Counted from the first letter of the stretch, positions 17,490 through 26,617 are shown. The stretch is 64,000 nucleotides of DNA from Pseudomonas rhizosphaerae (GCF_000761155.1 NZ_CP009533.1:1426001-1490000); one strand, 5' to 3'. Program-made: numbers and translations. Notes: a model not told the origin generated them from the letters alone.

Positions 17490-18416
17490 TCAGCCACCGC
17501 GCTGGCCGTCGGTGCGGTCCATGAGCTCATTCCAGATGTACATGACTGCGTAGGCGCGCCACGGCCGCCAGTCCTCGCTGCGCAGCCGTTGATGCCCCAG
17601 TTTCAGCAGCTCAGGGTGCTCGCGGATGATCTCCTGCATGATCACCAGATCGCTGCCCGGCCAGGCATCGGTATCCCGCCAGGCGCGCATGGCCACGTAT
17701 TCGACCGTCCATGGGCCAATGCCCGGCAGGGCCAGCAACCCTTGGCGCAGGGGCCCCAGGTCGGTCCGCGTCCGTTCATCAGGGAACGCCTCGATCTGCA
17801 CCTGGTTGTGGGCCACTGCGGCGGCGAAGTTCTGCAGTGCTGCGACTCGCTTGCCGGGCATGCCGATCCGTTCGAGGTCGACTTCGGCCAGGGCAATGGG
17901 GGTAGGGAACTGCCACGCCACCTGTGGATGCTGTGGCTGGCTTACAGGCTGCCCGGCACGTTCGGCCAGGCGACCAGCGATGGTTGTCGCCGCCTTGACG
18001 CTGACCTGTTGGCCGACGATGGTGCGCACGATCAGCTCGAAGGTCGACCAGGTGCCCGGCACGCGCAGCCCGGGTGTTTGCAGCAGCAGGCGGCCCAGCC
18101 AAGGGTCGCCGTCGAGTGCGGCATGCAGCTTTTGCGGGTCCAGATCCAGATCGAACATGCGCCGCAGACGCGGCACCAGCGCAGGCAGGTGAGCACTGGC
18201 CGGCCCATCGACGCGTGCGATCAGGCAGTCACGGCTCGCGTCCTGCCGGACACTGAGCAAGCCTTCGTCGCCCAGCCATTCGACGGTGCGCAGGTACACG
18301 CCGTCGATGACCGTTTCGACCAACGCACTGGAGCGCCCGCCGTAAAACCTGAGCAGGCGTTGCCAGTCGAAGGGCGGTTTATAGAACAATTCGATGTCGG
18401 TATGGCGTGAGGGCAT
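17490..18416 (-). CDS. alkA: DNA-3-methyladenine glycosylase II
   Basis: A 308-residue AlkA. The N-terminal domain starts with FYKPPFDWQRLLRFYGGR, as in E. coli AlkA. The helix-hairpin-helix reads LPGIGPWTVEYVAMRAW and the catalytic Asp is in AWPGSDLVI. The enzyme removes alkylated bases from DNA in base-excision repair. No Ada domain is fused and no ada or ogt gene is adjacent. Confidence 0.92.
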   Translation of the reverse strand: MPSRHTDIELFYKPPFDWQRLLRFYGGRSSALVETVIDGVYLRTVEWLGDEGLLSVRQDASRDCLIARVDGPASAHLPALVPRLRRMFDLDLDPQKLHAALDGDPWLGRLLLQTPGLRVPGTWSTFELIVRTIVGQQVSVKAATTIAGRLAERAGQPVSQPQHPQVAWQFPTPIALAEVDLERIGMPGKRVAALQNFAAAVAHNQVQIEAFPDERTRTDLGPLRQGLLALPGIGPWTVEYVAMRAWRDTDAWPGSDLVIMQEIIREHPELLKLGHQRLRSEDWRPWRAYAVMYIWNELMDRTDGQRGG

Positions 18417-18473
18417 GGCGAAAAACTCCTTGCTGGTTCAGACCATGCCTCCCCTCACTTTGCTCCATCCACC

Positions 18474-18703
18474 GCCGACGCGGCTCGCGCCGCTGCTACA
18501 GACACATCGCCGTACCCACCGACACCGCGATCTTTGTAGCAGCGGCGCAAGTCGCGTCCGGCCTCACCGCGTTCATCCAGACACTCTGCGTTGCCCGCCG
18601 ACACGGCTCGCGCCGCTGCTACAGACACATCGCCGTACCCACCGACACCGCGATCCTTGTAGCAGCGGCGCAAGCCGCGTCCGGCCTCACCGCGTTTATC
18701 CAG
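18474..18703. repeat. Second tandemly duplicated REP pair
   Basis: Two copies of a unit of about 108 bases (18474-18581 and 18597-18704, offset 123 bases) differ at only about five positions. Each contains GCGGCTCGCGCCGCTGCTAC, a spacer with CACATCGCCGTACCCACC, and the inverted GTAGCAGCGGCGCAAG element. The long spacers are conserved with the palindromes, so the pair plus its flank was duplicated. A half copy of the other REP type follows at about 18719-18752. Confidence 0.9.
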
Positions 18704-18767
18704 GCGCATCGCGGTGCCCAGTTCGCGGCCGAAGACCGCTCCCACAAGAGATTTGCGGAGAGCGCAA

Positions 18768-19970
18768 TTACTTCGCGGTGGCCGGGCGCTTGATCATCAG
18801 CAGTGCCACGATCAATGCCAGAACTGCCACACCGGTGGCCAGCAGACCCAGCGACTCCAGGCCGAACTGTCGAATGCCCAGGCCACCGAAAATCGCGCCC
18901 AGACCAATACCCGCATTGGCCGCCGAGATGTTCAGCGAAGCTGCCAGGGCCTGGGCTTTGGCGCCGGCCTGCATGACTCGCACCTGGCAAATCGGAAACA
19001 GCGCGGTGTAGGCGATACCCCAGGCGATCAGCGAAGCGATCAACCAGGCTCGCTGCTCGGCGAACGCCACGGCGGCGGTCATACCGGCGCCCAGCACCAC
19101 CAGAAACACCACCATGGCACCCAGCGGACGCTTGTCCACCATGCTGCCACCCAGGTGATTACCCAGCATGCCAACCGCGCCGAAGCCCATCAACCACCAG
19201 CCCACCTGACCCGCTGGCACGCCACCCAGGCGTTCGAGGATATCGGCCAGATACGTGTAGGCCGTAAACATGGCGGTAAAGGCCAGCACCGACAGCAGCA
19301 CGTGAGCCAGAAAGCGCGGCTGACGCAGGATGGCCGTCTGCTTCTCGCCAGCGGCAGCGACCGGCGAGCCCGGCAACTTCGGCATCACCAGGTGCATCAG
19401 CACGCCGATCAGCAACGATACCCCGGCCAGCACCCAGAAGCTGCCGCGCCAGCCGATCAGGTCGGCGGCCACGGTGCCCAGCGGCACCCCGAACACCAGG
19501 GCTGCGGAAATGCCCAGATAGACCTTGGCCACCGCCTTGCCCGATTGCCCAGGCGCAGCCAGTTGCCCTGCGGTTTCACTGGCAGTGCCCCAGAACACTG
19601 GCAGCGCTAGGGCCGGGATGAAACGCGCGATGGCCAGCACCCAGATATTGGTGGACACTGCTGCCAGCACGTTGGACGCCGCGAACACCAGCAGAATCAG
19701 GGTAAACAGCTTCTTGCGCTCGACATGGGCCAGCCGCGCCGTGAGGTAGGGGCCGAACAGCATCACGGTGAAGGCGAACAGGGTCACCACCTGGCCCGCC
19801 AAGGCGATGGAAATGTCCAAGTCGCGCGCCAGGCTGGGCAACAGACCGACGATGAGAAACTCGGTGGTCACGATAATAAAGGCCGCCACGGCCATGATCA
19901 GGATCTGTATGCCCGAGGCGGTGTTGCCAGAAGCCGAGGGTACGGCTCCGGCGGTATTGGAAGTAGGCAT
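18768..19970 (-). CDS. MFS transporter, DHA1 efflux type
   Basis: A 400-residue, twelve-helix major facilitator protein with TTEFLIVGLLPSLARDLD near the first helix and GVPLGTVAADLIGWRGSFWVL in the middle, as in arabinose/purine-ribonucleoside-type efflux pumps. It is divergent from a LysR regulator with a palindrome between the two genes, the usual arrangement in which the regulator senses the exported compound. The cargo is unknown. Confidence 0.88.
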   Translation of the reverse strand: MPTSNTAGAVPSASGNTASGIQILIMAVAAFIIVTTEFLIVGLLPSLARDLDISIALAGQVVTLFAFTVMLFGPYLTARLAHVERKKLFTLILLVFAASNVLAAVSTNIWVLAIARFIPALALPVFWGTASETAGQLAAPGQSGKAVAKVYLGISAALVFGVPLGTVAADLIGWRGSFWVLAGVSLLIGVLMHLVMPKLPGSPVAAAGEKQTAILRQPRFLAHVLLSVLAFTAMFTAYTYLADILERLGGVPAGQVGWWLMGFGAVGMLGNHLGGSMVDKRPLGAMVVFLVVLGAGMTAAVAFAEQRAWLIASLIAWGIAYTALFPICQVRVMQAGAKAQALAASLNISAANAGIGLGAIFGGLGIRQFGLESLGLLATGVAVLALIVALLMIKRPATAK

Positions 19971-20044
19971 CGAATGTAACTCCGGAAAGATTTTGCAATA
20001 GTCTATTGAAGAATCTCCGGCATATTCCGGTCATCTGGTACCTT

Positions 20045-20064
20045 GTGAATTGAATTGAATTCAC
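20045..20064. promoter_or_regulatory. Candidate LysR operator palindrome
   Basis: GTGAATT and AATTCAC arms face each other with six bases between them, in the 108-base gap shared by the divergent MFS and LysR genes and only 14 bases before the lysR start. It contains a T-N11-A-type core and is the likely autoregulatory site; this is inferred from position and symmetry. Confidence 0.5.
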
Positions 20065-20078
20065 CAATCGGAGCTGCA

Positions 20079-21002
20079 ATGTTTTCGTCCGAGCGCCTCA
20101 AAGGCATCGATGTCTTCGTCAGCGTCGCCGACCTGGGCAGTTTCACCGCCGCCGCCGAACGCTTGAACCTCAGCAACTCGGCGGTCAGCAAAGGCGTGGC
20201 CCGCCTGGAAGCGCGGCTCGGCGTGCGGCTGTTCCAGCGCACCACACGGCGGCTGGCGTTGACCGAAGCGGGGCAGACCTTCTACCGCACCTGCACCGGC
20301 GTGCTCGCCGACCTGGAGGAGGTCGAGCTGGCGATGAGCGCCGAACAGCGCGAACCCCATGGCCGCCTGCGCATCGACCTGCCGGCGTCCTACGGGCGGC
20401 TGCACGTGCTGCCGCTGATCCTCGAGTTCACCGCCCAGTATCCTCGGCTGCAACCCCACATATCGTTCTCGGACCGTTTCGTCGACCCCGCCCAGGAAGG
20501 CATCGACATCGTCGTGCGCATCGGTGGCTCGGACGCTTGGCCAAGCAATGTCGGGCGACGCTTCTTCGGTCGCCAGCGCCTGGTGTTCTGCGCCGCGCCG
20601 GCCTACCTGCGCGATCACGGCACCCCGCAGGGCGAGCGGGATCTGGAGCAGCATCGCTGCGTGGGTTATGGACAGACCGATGGTTCGGTCTATCCCTGGT
20701 ACTTCCAGGGCCGACAGGCCGGCGACATGGAACGGCGGATCATCCATCCCCACGTTGCAGTCGGCGATGGCGAAGGGCAGGTCATGGCGGTGCTGGCCGG
20801 GCACGGCATCGCCCAGCTGCCCACCTGGCTGATCCAGCGGCACCTGGACAGCGGCGCCCTGGTCGAGGTCCTGGCGCCCCTGGCCACCGATGGCCTGGCG
20901 ATGAACCTGGTGTGGCTGAAAAGCCGCGAAGGCCTGCCCAAGGTGCATGCCCTGCTGGAGTTCCTCACCGCCCGGCTGACCCCGGCAGGCACGGTTGGGT
21001 GA
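20079..21002 (+). CDS. LysR-family transcriptional regulator
   Basis: A 307-residue regulator. The winged-helix N-terminus (residues 1-62) reads LKGIDVFVSVADLGSFTAAA, then SNSAVSKGVARLEARLG, followed by a periplasmic-binding-like effector domain. It belongs to the CrgA/YafC-like subgroup whose domain often ends with WLKSREGLPKVHALLEFL. It is divergent from an MFS exporter, its most probable target. The ATG at 20079 follows CGGAGC. Confidence 0.92.
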   Translation: MFSSERLKGIDVFVSVADLGSFTAAAERLNLSNSAVSKGVARLEARLGVRLFQRTTRRLALTEAGQTFYRTCTGVLADLEEVELAMSAEQREPHGRLRIDLPASYGRLHVLPLILEFTAQYPRLQPHISFSDRFVDPAQEGIDIVVRIGGSDAWPSNVGRRFFGRQRLVFCAAPAYLRDHGTPQGERDLEQHRCVGYGQTDGSVYPWYFQGRQAGDMERRIIHPHVAVGDGEGQVMAVLAGHGIAQLPTWLIQRHLDSGALVEVLAPLATDGLAMNLVWLKSREGLPKVHALLEFLTARLTPAGTVG

Positions 21003-21074
21003 AGGGCCGCCGGGATTTCCCTTTACGCACCCGGCACAGCGTTTAAAATGCCAGCATCCATTGGAGGCTTCCGC

Positions 21075-21335
21075 ATGTCGTCATTCGCCCACATGATCGA
21101 AAACATCACCCCTGATATTTACGAAAGCCTGAAGCTGGCGGTCGAGATCGGCAAATGGTCCGACGGCCGCAAGCTGACCGCCGAGCAAAAGGAACTGACC
21201 CTGCAGGCGATCATCGCCTGGGAAGCCAAGAACCTGCCCGAAGACCAGCGCACCGGCTACATGGGCCCGCAGGAATGCGCCTCGAAGTCCGCGCCGATCG
21301 AGAACATCCTGTTCAAGTCGGACTCGATCCATTGA
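21075..21335 (+). CDS. YeaC-like DUF1315 protein
   Basis: An 86-residue protein matching the DUF1315/YeaC family: FAHMIENITPDIYESLKLAV, a GKWSDGRKLTAEQKE segment, and a C-terminal GYMGPQECASK. Function unknown. GGAGG lies upstream of the ATG at 21075. The stop overlaps the proposed TTG start of the next gene, so the two are probably translated together. Confidence 0.85.
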   Translation: MSSFAHMIENITPDIYESLKLAVEIGKWSDGRKLTAEQKELTLQAIIAWEAKNLPEDQRTGYMGPQECASKSAPIENILFKSDSIH

Positions 21336-22192
21336 CCAGCGATCTCTTCACGCAAGACACCCTGCAAGAGCTTGGCCGTGGTTCGGCCAGCAAGATGTCC
21401 GCGCGCCTCGAAGCGCCGGTGGTGCAATACCAGCTGCGTCTGGGCGAAACCCAGATAGCCGCCAACCCCCTGATCGGCACACGGATACGCCTGGAATTTC
21501 TCGGTGCCATCCACTGCGTCCATTGCGGTCGCAAGACCAAGACCAGTTTCAGCCAGGGCTACTGCTACCCGTGCATGACCAAGCTGGCGCAGTGCGACGT
21601 GTGCATCATGGCCCCGGAAAAATGCCACTACGACGCCGGCACCTGCCGCGATCCGGCCTGGGGCGAGCAGTTCTGCATGACCGATCATGTGGTCTATCTG
21701 GCCAACTCTTCGGGGGTCAAGGTCGGTATCACCCGGGCCAGCCAACTGCCCACCCGCTGGCTCGACCAAGGCGCGAGCCAGGCACTGCCCATCATGCGCG
21801 TGGCGACCCGTCAGCAATCGGGCCTGGTCGAAGACCTGTTCCGCTCCCAGGTGGCGGACCGCACCAACTGGCGCGCGCTGCTCAAGGGCGACGCGCCGGC
21901 GGTGGATCTGGTGGCGATACGCGAACAGCTGTTCGACAGCTGCGCAGCCGGCATCCATATGCTGCAGGAGCGCTTCGGTCTGCAGGCGATCCAGGCACTG
22001 AACGATGTCGAGCCGATCGACATCCGCTATCCGGTGCACACATACCCGAGCAAGATCGCCAGCTTCAACCTGGACAAGAACCCCGTCGCCGAAGGCACGT
22101 TGCTGGGCATCAAGGGTCAATACCTGATATTCGATTCCGGCGTCATCAATATTCGCAAGTACACGGCTTACCAACTGGCCGTGCATCAGTAG
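21332..22192 (+). CDS. DUF2797 zinc-ribbon protein
   Basis: A 286-residue protein with a cysteine-rich region (HCVHCGRKTKTSFSQGYCYP followed by CMTKLAQCDVC and EKCHYDAGTC), then a GIY-YIG-like stretch starting DHVVYLANSSGVKVGITR. This matches DUF2797. No experimental role is known to me. The TTG at 21332 overlaps the previous stop (TTGA) and gives a plausible coupled start; the first in-frame ATG is at 21395 and is the alternative. It sits 12 bases before pepN. Confidence 0.78.
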   Translation: MTSDLFTQDTLQELGRGSASKMSARLEAPVVQYQLRLGETQIAANPLIGTRIRLEFLGAIHCVHCGRKTKTSFSQGYCYPCMTKLAQCDVCIMAPEKCHYDAGTCRDPAWGEQFCMTDHVVYLANSSGVKVGITRASQLPTRWLDQGASQALPIMRVATRQQSGLVEDLFRSQVADRTNWRALLKGDAPAVDLVAIREQLFDSCAAGIHMLQERFGLQAIQALNDVEPIDIRYPVHTYPSKIASFNLDKNPVAEGTLLGIKGQYLIFDSGVINIRKYTAYQLAVHQ

Positions 22193-22204
22193 AAGGGTTT
22201 TCGC

Positions 22205-24862
22205 ATGCGTACCGAACAACCGAAAATGATCTACCTGAAAGACTATCAGGCGCCCGATTATCTGATCGACGAGACCCACCTGACCTTCGAGTTGTTCGAC
22301 GATCACAGCCTGGTCCATGCGCAATTGGTCATGCGTCGCAACCCTGAGCGGGGGGCGGGCCTGCCGCCGCTGGTGCTCGACGGCGAGTTGATGGAGTTGC
22401 TCAGCGTCAAGCTCGACGACACCGACCTGACGGCGGATCAGTACCAGCTGGCCGCAGACAGTCTGACCCTGCAACCGCGCAGCGATGCCTTCACCGTCGA
22501 CACCAGCGTGCGCATCCACCCCGAAACCAACACCGCGCTGGAGGGCCTGTACAAGTCCACCGGCATGTTCTGCACCCAATGCGAAGCCGAAGGCTTCCGC
22601 AAGATCACCTACTACCTCGACCGCCCCGACGTGATGAGCCGCTTCACCACCACGTTGATCGCCGACCAGCAGCAGTACCCGATCCTGCTCTCCAACGGCA
22701 ACCCGGTCGGCAATGGCCCCCAGGAAGACGGCCGGCATTGGGCCACCTGGGAAGACCCGTTCATGAAACCGGCGTACCTGTTCGCCCTGGTGGCGGGCGA
22801 TCTGTGGTGCGTCGAAGACAGCTTCACCACCCTGAGCGGCCGCGACGTCGCGCTGCGCATCTATGTCGAGCCGGAAAACATCGACAAGTGCGCCCACGCC
22901 ATGACCAGCCTGAAGAAGTCCATGCGCTGGGACGAAGAGGCCTACGGTCGCGAGTACGACCTGGACATCTTCATGATCGTCGCGGTCAACGACTTCAATA
23001 TGGGCGCCATGGAAAACAAGGGCCTGAACATCTTCAACTCCAGCGCCGTGCTGGCTCGCGCCGAAACCGCCACCGATGCCGCCCACCAGCGCGTCGAGGC
23101 GATCGTCGCCCACGAGTATTTCCACAACTGGTCGGGCAACCGCGTGACCTGCCGCGACTGGTTCCAGCTGTCGCTCAAGGAAGGCTTCACCGTCTACCGC
23201 GATGCAGGCTTCAGCGCCGACATGCACTCGCCGACGGTCAAGCGCATCCAGGACGTTGCCTACCTGCGCACCCACCAGTTCGCCGAAGATGCAGGCCCCA
23301 TGGCCCATGCCGTGCGGCCAGACAGCTTCATCGAAATCTCCAACTTCTACACCCTGACCGTGTACGAAAAGGGCTCGGAAGTGGTCGGCATGCTGCACAC
23401 CCTGCTGGGCGCCGAAGGCTTCCGCAAGGGCAGCGACCTGTACTTCGAGCGTCACGACGGCCAGGCCGTGACCTGCGACGATTTCATCCGCGCCATGGAA
23501 GACGCCAACGGTGTCGAGCTGGGCCAGTTCAAACGCTGGTACAGCCAGGCAGGCACGCCGCGCCTGCAGGTCAGCGAGCAGTTCGATGCCCAGGCGCGCA
23601 CCTATAGCCTGACCCTGCGCCAGAGCTGCCCCGCAACGCCGGACAAGGTCGAGAAACTGCCGTTCGTGATCCCGGTGGCGCTGGGCCTGCTTGGCGCCAA
23701 CGGCCAGGAGCTGCCCTTGCGCCTGGCCGACGAGGCGTCGGCGGTCGGCACCAGCCGAGTGCTGGCGGTGACCGAGGCCGAACAGACCTTCACCTTCGTC
23801 GATATCCCCGAGCAACCGCTGCCCTCGCTGCTGCGCGGCTTCAGCGCGCCGGTCAAGCTGAGCTTTCCGTACAGCCGCGACCAGCTGATGTTCCTCATGC
23901 AGCACGATACTGACGGCTTCAACCGTTGGGATGCGGGCCAGCAGCTGTCGGTGCAGGTGCTGCAGGAAATGATCGGGCAGTATCAGCGCGGCGAGTCGCT
24001 GGCGATGGACTCGCGTCTGTCGACGGCCTTGGCCAGTGTGCTGGACAACACCGAGCTGGACCCGGCGATGGTCGCCGAGATGCTCTCGCTGCCCAGCGAG
24101 GCGTACCTGGCCGAAATCAGCGAGGTCGCCGACGTCGATGCGATCCACGCCGCTCGCGAATTCGCCCGCAAGCAGTTGGCCGATGGCTTGTTCGATGCAC
24201 TGTGGGCCCGCTACCAGACCCACCGCGAGGTCTCCAAGGCGACCGCTTATGTGGCCGAGAAGGAGCATTTCGCCCGTCGCGCGCTGCAGAATATCGCGCT
24301 GTCGTACCTGATGCTCAGCGGTCGCCCGGAAGTCCTGGCTGCCACCTTGGAACAGTACGATGCCTGCGACAACATGACCGAGCGCCTGACGGCACTGGCG
24401 GTGTTGGTCAACTCGCCGTTCGAGGCAGAAAAGGCCCGTGCGTTGCAAGCATTCGCCGAGCACTTCAAGGACAACCCGCTGGTCATGGACCAATGGTTCA
24501 GCGTCCAGGCGGCCAGTGGTTTGCCGGGTGGGCTTGAACGCGTCAAGGCGCTGATGCAGCACCCTGCGTTCACCCTGAAGAATCCGAACAAGGTCCGTGC
24601 ATTGATCGGCGCATTCGCCGGTCAGAACCTGATCAACTTCCACGCCGCCGATGGCTCGGGCTACCGTTTCCTCGCCGACCTGGTGATCGAGCTCAACGCC
24701 CTCAACCCGCAGATCGCCTCGCGCCAGCTGTCGCCGCTGACCCGCTGGAGAAAGTACGACAGCAAGCGTCAGGCCTTGATGAAAGCCGAGTTGGAACGAA
24801 TCCTGGCCTCAGGCCCACTGTCCAGCGACGTCTACGAGGTGGTCAGCAAAAGCCTGGCTTGA
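22205..24862 (+). CDS. pepN: Aminopeptidase N (M1 family)
   Basis: An 885-residue M1 metallopeptidase. The exopeptidase motif is GAMENKGLN (about residues 264-272) and the zinc site is HEYFHNWSGNRVTCRDWFQ, with the third ligand Glu in LKEGFTVYRD. A C-terminal helical domain of about 450 residues completes the E. coli PepN architecture at the usual length. It removes N-terminal residues from peptides in the cytoplasm. It follows the DUF1315 and DUF2797 genes closely, probably in one transcript. Confidence 0.95.
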   Translation: MRTEQPKMIYLKDYQAPDYLIDETHLTFELFDDHSLVHAQLVMRRNPERGAGLPPLVLDGELMELLSVKLDDTDLTADQYQLAADSLTLQPRSDAFTVDTSVRIHPETNTALEGLYKSTGMFCTQCEAEGFRKITYYLDRPDVMSRFTTTLIADQQQYPILLSNGNPVGNGPQEDGRHWATWEDPFMKPAYLFALVAGDLWCVEDSFTTLSGRDVALRIYVEPENIDKCAHAMTSLKKSMRWDEEAYGREYDLDIFMIVAVNDFNMGAMENKGLNIFNSSAVLARAETATDAAHQRVEAIVAHEYFHNWSGNRVTCRDWFQLSLKEGFTVYRDAGFSADMHSPTVKRIQDVAYLRTHQFAEDAGPMAHAVRPDSFIEISNFYTLTVYEKGSEVVGMLHTLLGAEGFRKGSDLYFERHDGQAVTCDDFIRAMEDANGVELGQFKRWYSQAGTPRLQVSEQFDAQARTYSLTLRQSCPATPDKVEKLPFVIPVALGLLGANGQELPLRLADEASAVGTSRVLAVTEAEQTFTFVDIPEQPLPSLLRGFSAPVKLSFPYSRDQLMFLMQHDTDGFNRWDAGQQLSVQVLQEMIGQYQRGESLAMDSRLSTALASVLDNTELDPAMVAEMLSLPSEAYLAEISEVADVDAIHAAREFARKQLADGLFDALWARYQTHREVSKATAYVAEKEHFARRALQNIALSYLMLSGRPEVLAATLEQYDACDNMTERLTALAVLVNSPFEAEKARALQAFAEHFKDNPLVMDQWFSVQAASGLPGGLERVKALMQHPAFTLKNPNKVRALIGAFAGQNLINFHAADGSGYRFLADLVIELNALNPQIASRQLSPLTRWRKYDSKRQALMKAELERILASGPLSSDVYEVVSKSLA

Positions 24863-25156
24863 TGGGTTGATCCGTAGGGCCTCTTCGCGGGCAGAGGGCT
24901 CGCCGCCCGCCCCGCTCCCACAATGAAGCGGTGTACATGCATTCATTGTGGGGGAGGACATTGTGGGGGGCTTTGTAATAGCAGGCTCTGTGGAAGCAGA
25001 TCCTGTGGGAGCGGGCTCTGCCCGCGAATAGGCCCCGGCGGCGTTGTCATATCCCGTGGGAGCGGTCAGTGGCCGCGAACAGGGCGCTGCGGATTGTCTG
25101 ATGCACCGCAGTGTCAGGTTCGCGGCCGACGACCGCTCCTACAGAAGAGCCCAGGC
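24863..25156. repeat. Cluster of type-B REP palindromes
   Basis: This 294-base gap holds no gene. It carries several copies of the second REP family: an inverted copy at about 24884-24921, a clean CTGTGGGAGCGGGCTCTGCC copy at 25003-25028, and a variant pair at 25055-25078 and 25119-25142 built on GTGGGAGCGG and GACCGCTCC. They lie between the convergent pepN and gdx genes. Confidence 0.75.
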
Positions 25157-25471
25157 TCAGGTACTGACCTTCAACCCCACCAACCCCAGGATGATCAGAC
25201 CCACACTGATCATCCGCATCAGCGCCATCGACTCGCCGAACAGCACGATCCCGGCGATCACCGTCCCCACTGCACCGACACCGGTCCAGATGGCATAGGC
25301 CGTACCCAATGGCAGCTCGCGCATGGCCAGGCCAAGCAGGCCAAGGCTCGCCGCCATGGCAGCCACGGTCAATACGGTAGGAAGGGGGCGGGTGAAGCCG
25401 TCGGTGTACTTCAGGCCAATGGCCCAGCACACTTCGAAAAGACCGGCGAAGAACAACAATAACCAGGACAT
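25157..25471 (-). CDS. gdx: SMR-family guanidinium exporter (Gdx/SugE)
   Basis: A 104-residue small multidrug resistance protein with four membrane helices, the membrane Glu in [20 protein letters not shown], and [18 protein letters not shown]. The KYTDGFT and WTG signatures place it in the SugE/Gdx branch, known to export guanidinium with protons, rather than the EmrE branch. The guanidine-II riboswitch directly upstream is strong independent support for this role. Confidence 0.93.
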   Translation of the reverse strand: MSWLLLFFAGLFEVCWAIGLKYTDGFTRPLPTVLTVAAMAASLGLLGLAMRELPLGTAYAIWTGVGAVGTVIAGIVLFGESMALMRMISVGLIILGLVGLKVST

Positions 25472-25478
25472 GGGAAAA

Positions 25479-25540
25479 CCTCATCGAAGATGGGGTCGTC
25501 CCCGTTTGCAGGAAAAGTGGCGCCGGGTCGTCCCGGCGCC
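25479..25540 (-). promoter_or_regulatory. Guanidine-II (mini-ykkC) riboswitch
   Basis: On the minus strand the leader holds two hairpins with ACGA loops. The first (25519-25540) is GGCGCCGGG-ACGA-CCCGGCGCC and the second (25492-25503) is GGGG-ACGA-CCCC. Two hairpins with ACGR loops in front of a SugE gene are the defining features of this class. CCCCATC just after the second loop (25489-25495) can instead pair with GATGAGG (25479-25485), which contains the Shine-Dalgarno. So the second ligand-binding hairpin and the anti-SD hairpin exclude each other. That gives a translational on-switch when guanidine binds. Confidence 0.9.
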
Positions 25541-25586
25541 GAACACCATGTTGCCCATCCTTGAGCGATGGATCAAGTGCAGCGGA

Positions 25587-26543
25587 TCAAGGGTCGGTCT
25601 TCAATCCACCGGGCTCGGTCCCTTCCATGCGGCGGAAATAGGTCGAGAGCAGTGCGCCGGAAATGTTGTGCCAGACACTGAACAAGGCACTGGGCACTGC
25701 CGCCAGCGGGGAGAAATGCGCGCTGGCCAGCGCCGCACCCAAACCCGAATTTTGCATGCCCACTTCCAGCGCCAGCGACTTGCGCTGCGCCAGAGGCAAC
25801 TTGAACACCTTGCCAGTGAAGTAGCCCAGCAGAAAGCCGAAGCTGTTGTGCAGAATCACCACCGCCATGATCAGCAATCCCGACTCGGCGATGCGCGCCT
25901 GGCTGGCCGCGACCACGGCGCAGACGATCAGCACGATGCTGACCACCGACACCAGCGGTAGCACATCGACGGCCACCTGTACCCGTGCGCCCAGCAGTTT
26001 CTGCGCGAGCACGCCGAGCACGATCGGCAGCATCACCAGTTGCAGGATCGACCAGAACATTTCCATGAACGAGACCGGCAACCAGGCCGAGGCCAGCAGC
26101 CAGATCAGTGCCGGGGTGAGCAACGGAGCGAGCAGGGTGGTTACCGCCGCAATCGCCACCGACAGGGCCAGGTCGCCCTTGGCCAGCCAGGTCATCACGT
26201 TGGACGACGTGCCGCTTGGGCAGCAGCCGACCAGGATTACCCCGACAGCGATTTCCGGCGGCAGGTGAAACGCCTGACACAGCAGCCAGGCGACCCCCGG
26301 CATGATCACGAAATGCGCCACCACACCCAGGGCCACGCGCCATGGATGACGCCCGACCTCGGCGAAATCGTCAAGCTTGAGGGTCAGGCCCATGCCGAAC
26401 ATCACCAGGCCCAGCAACGGCACGATCAACGGCTTGAGGCCGATGAACCATTCAGGCGCCAGAAACGCCAGTACGGCGAACAACAACACCCAATAGGCAA
26501 AGGTATTGCCGACAAAGCGACTCAAAGCAGCGAGCGCACGCAT
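25587..26543 (-). CDS. Bile acid:sodium symporter family transporter (BASS)
   Basis: A 318-residue membrane protein with about ten helices and the BASS motifs GLTLKLDDFAEV, VGCCPSGTSSNVMTWLAKGD and LEVGMQNSGLGAALA. Bacterial members transport organic acids such as pantoate or similar anions with sodium; the substrate here is unknown. It is on the same strand as gdx and upstream of it, but the riboswitch lies between the two, so gdx probably has its own control. Confidence 0.88.
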   Translation of the reverse strand: MRALAALSRFVGNTFAYWVLLFAVLAFLAPEWFIGLKPLIVPLLGLVMFGMGLTLKLDDFAEVGRHPWRVALGVVAHFVIMPGVAWLLCQAFHLPPEIAVGVILVGCCPSGTSSNVMTWLAKGDLALSVAIAAVTTLLAPLLTPALIWLLASAWLPVSFMEMFWSILQLVMLPIVLGVLAQKLLGARVQVAVDVLPLVSVVSIVLIVCAVVAASQARIAESGLLIMAVVILHNSFGFLLGYFTGKVFKLPLAQRKSLALEVGMQNSGLGAALASAHFSPLAAVPSALFSVWHNISGALLSTYFRRMEGTEPGGLKTDP

Positions 26544-26617
26544 GGGGTAGTTCCTTCTTATAGAAAATCATCATGTCATGGCCGAAGACCATTCTTGCAA
26601 GCGGCCCGCGAACCCTA

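Noticed and set aside
18474..18703. Possible CRISPR array
   Set aside because: Only two units, long inverted palindromes instead of short direct repeats, near-identical spacers and no cas genes.
18407..19011. Repeat-containing plus-strand frames resembling repeat proteins
   Set aside because: Same cause: REP units followed by antisense of the MFS gene.
21257..24643. A 1128-codon open frame on the minus strand
   Set aside because: It lies fully opposite pepN and the DUF2797 gene, has low-complexity His/Gln/Arg/Val-rich composition typical of antisense frames in GC-rich DNA, and shows no domain.
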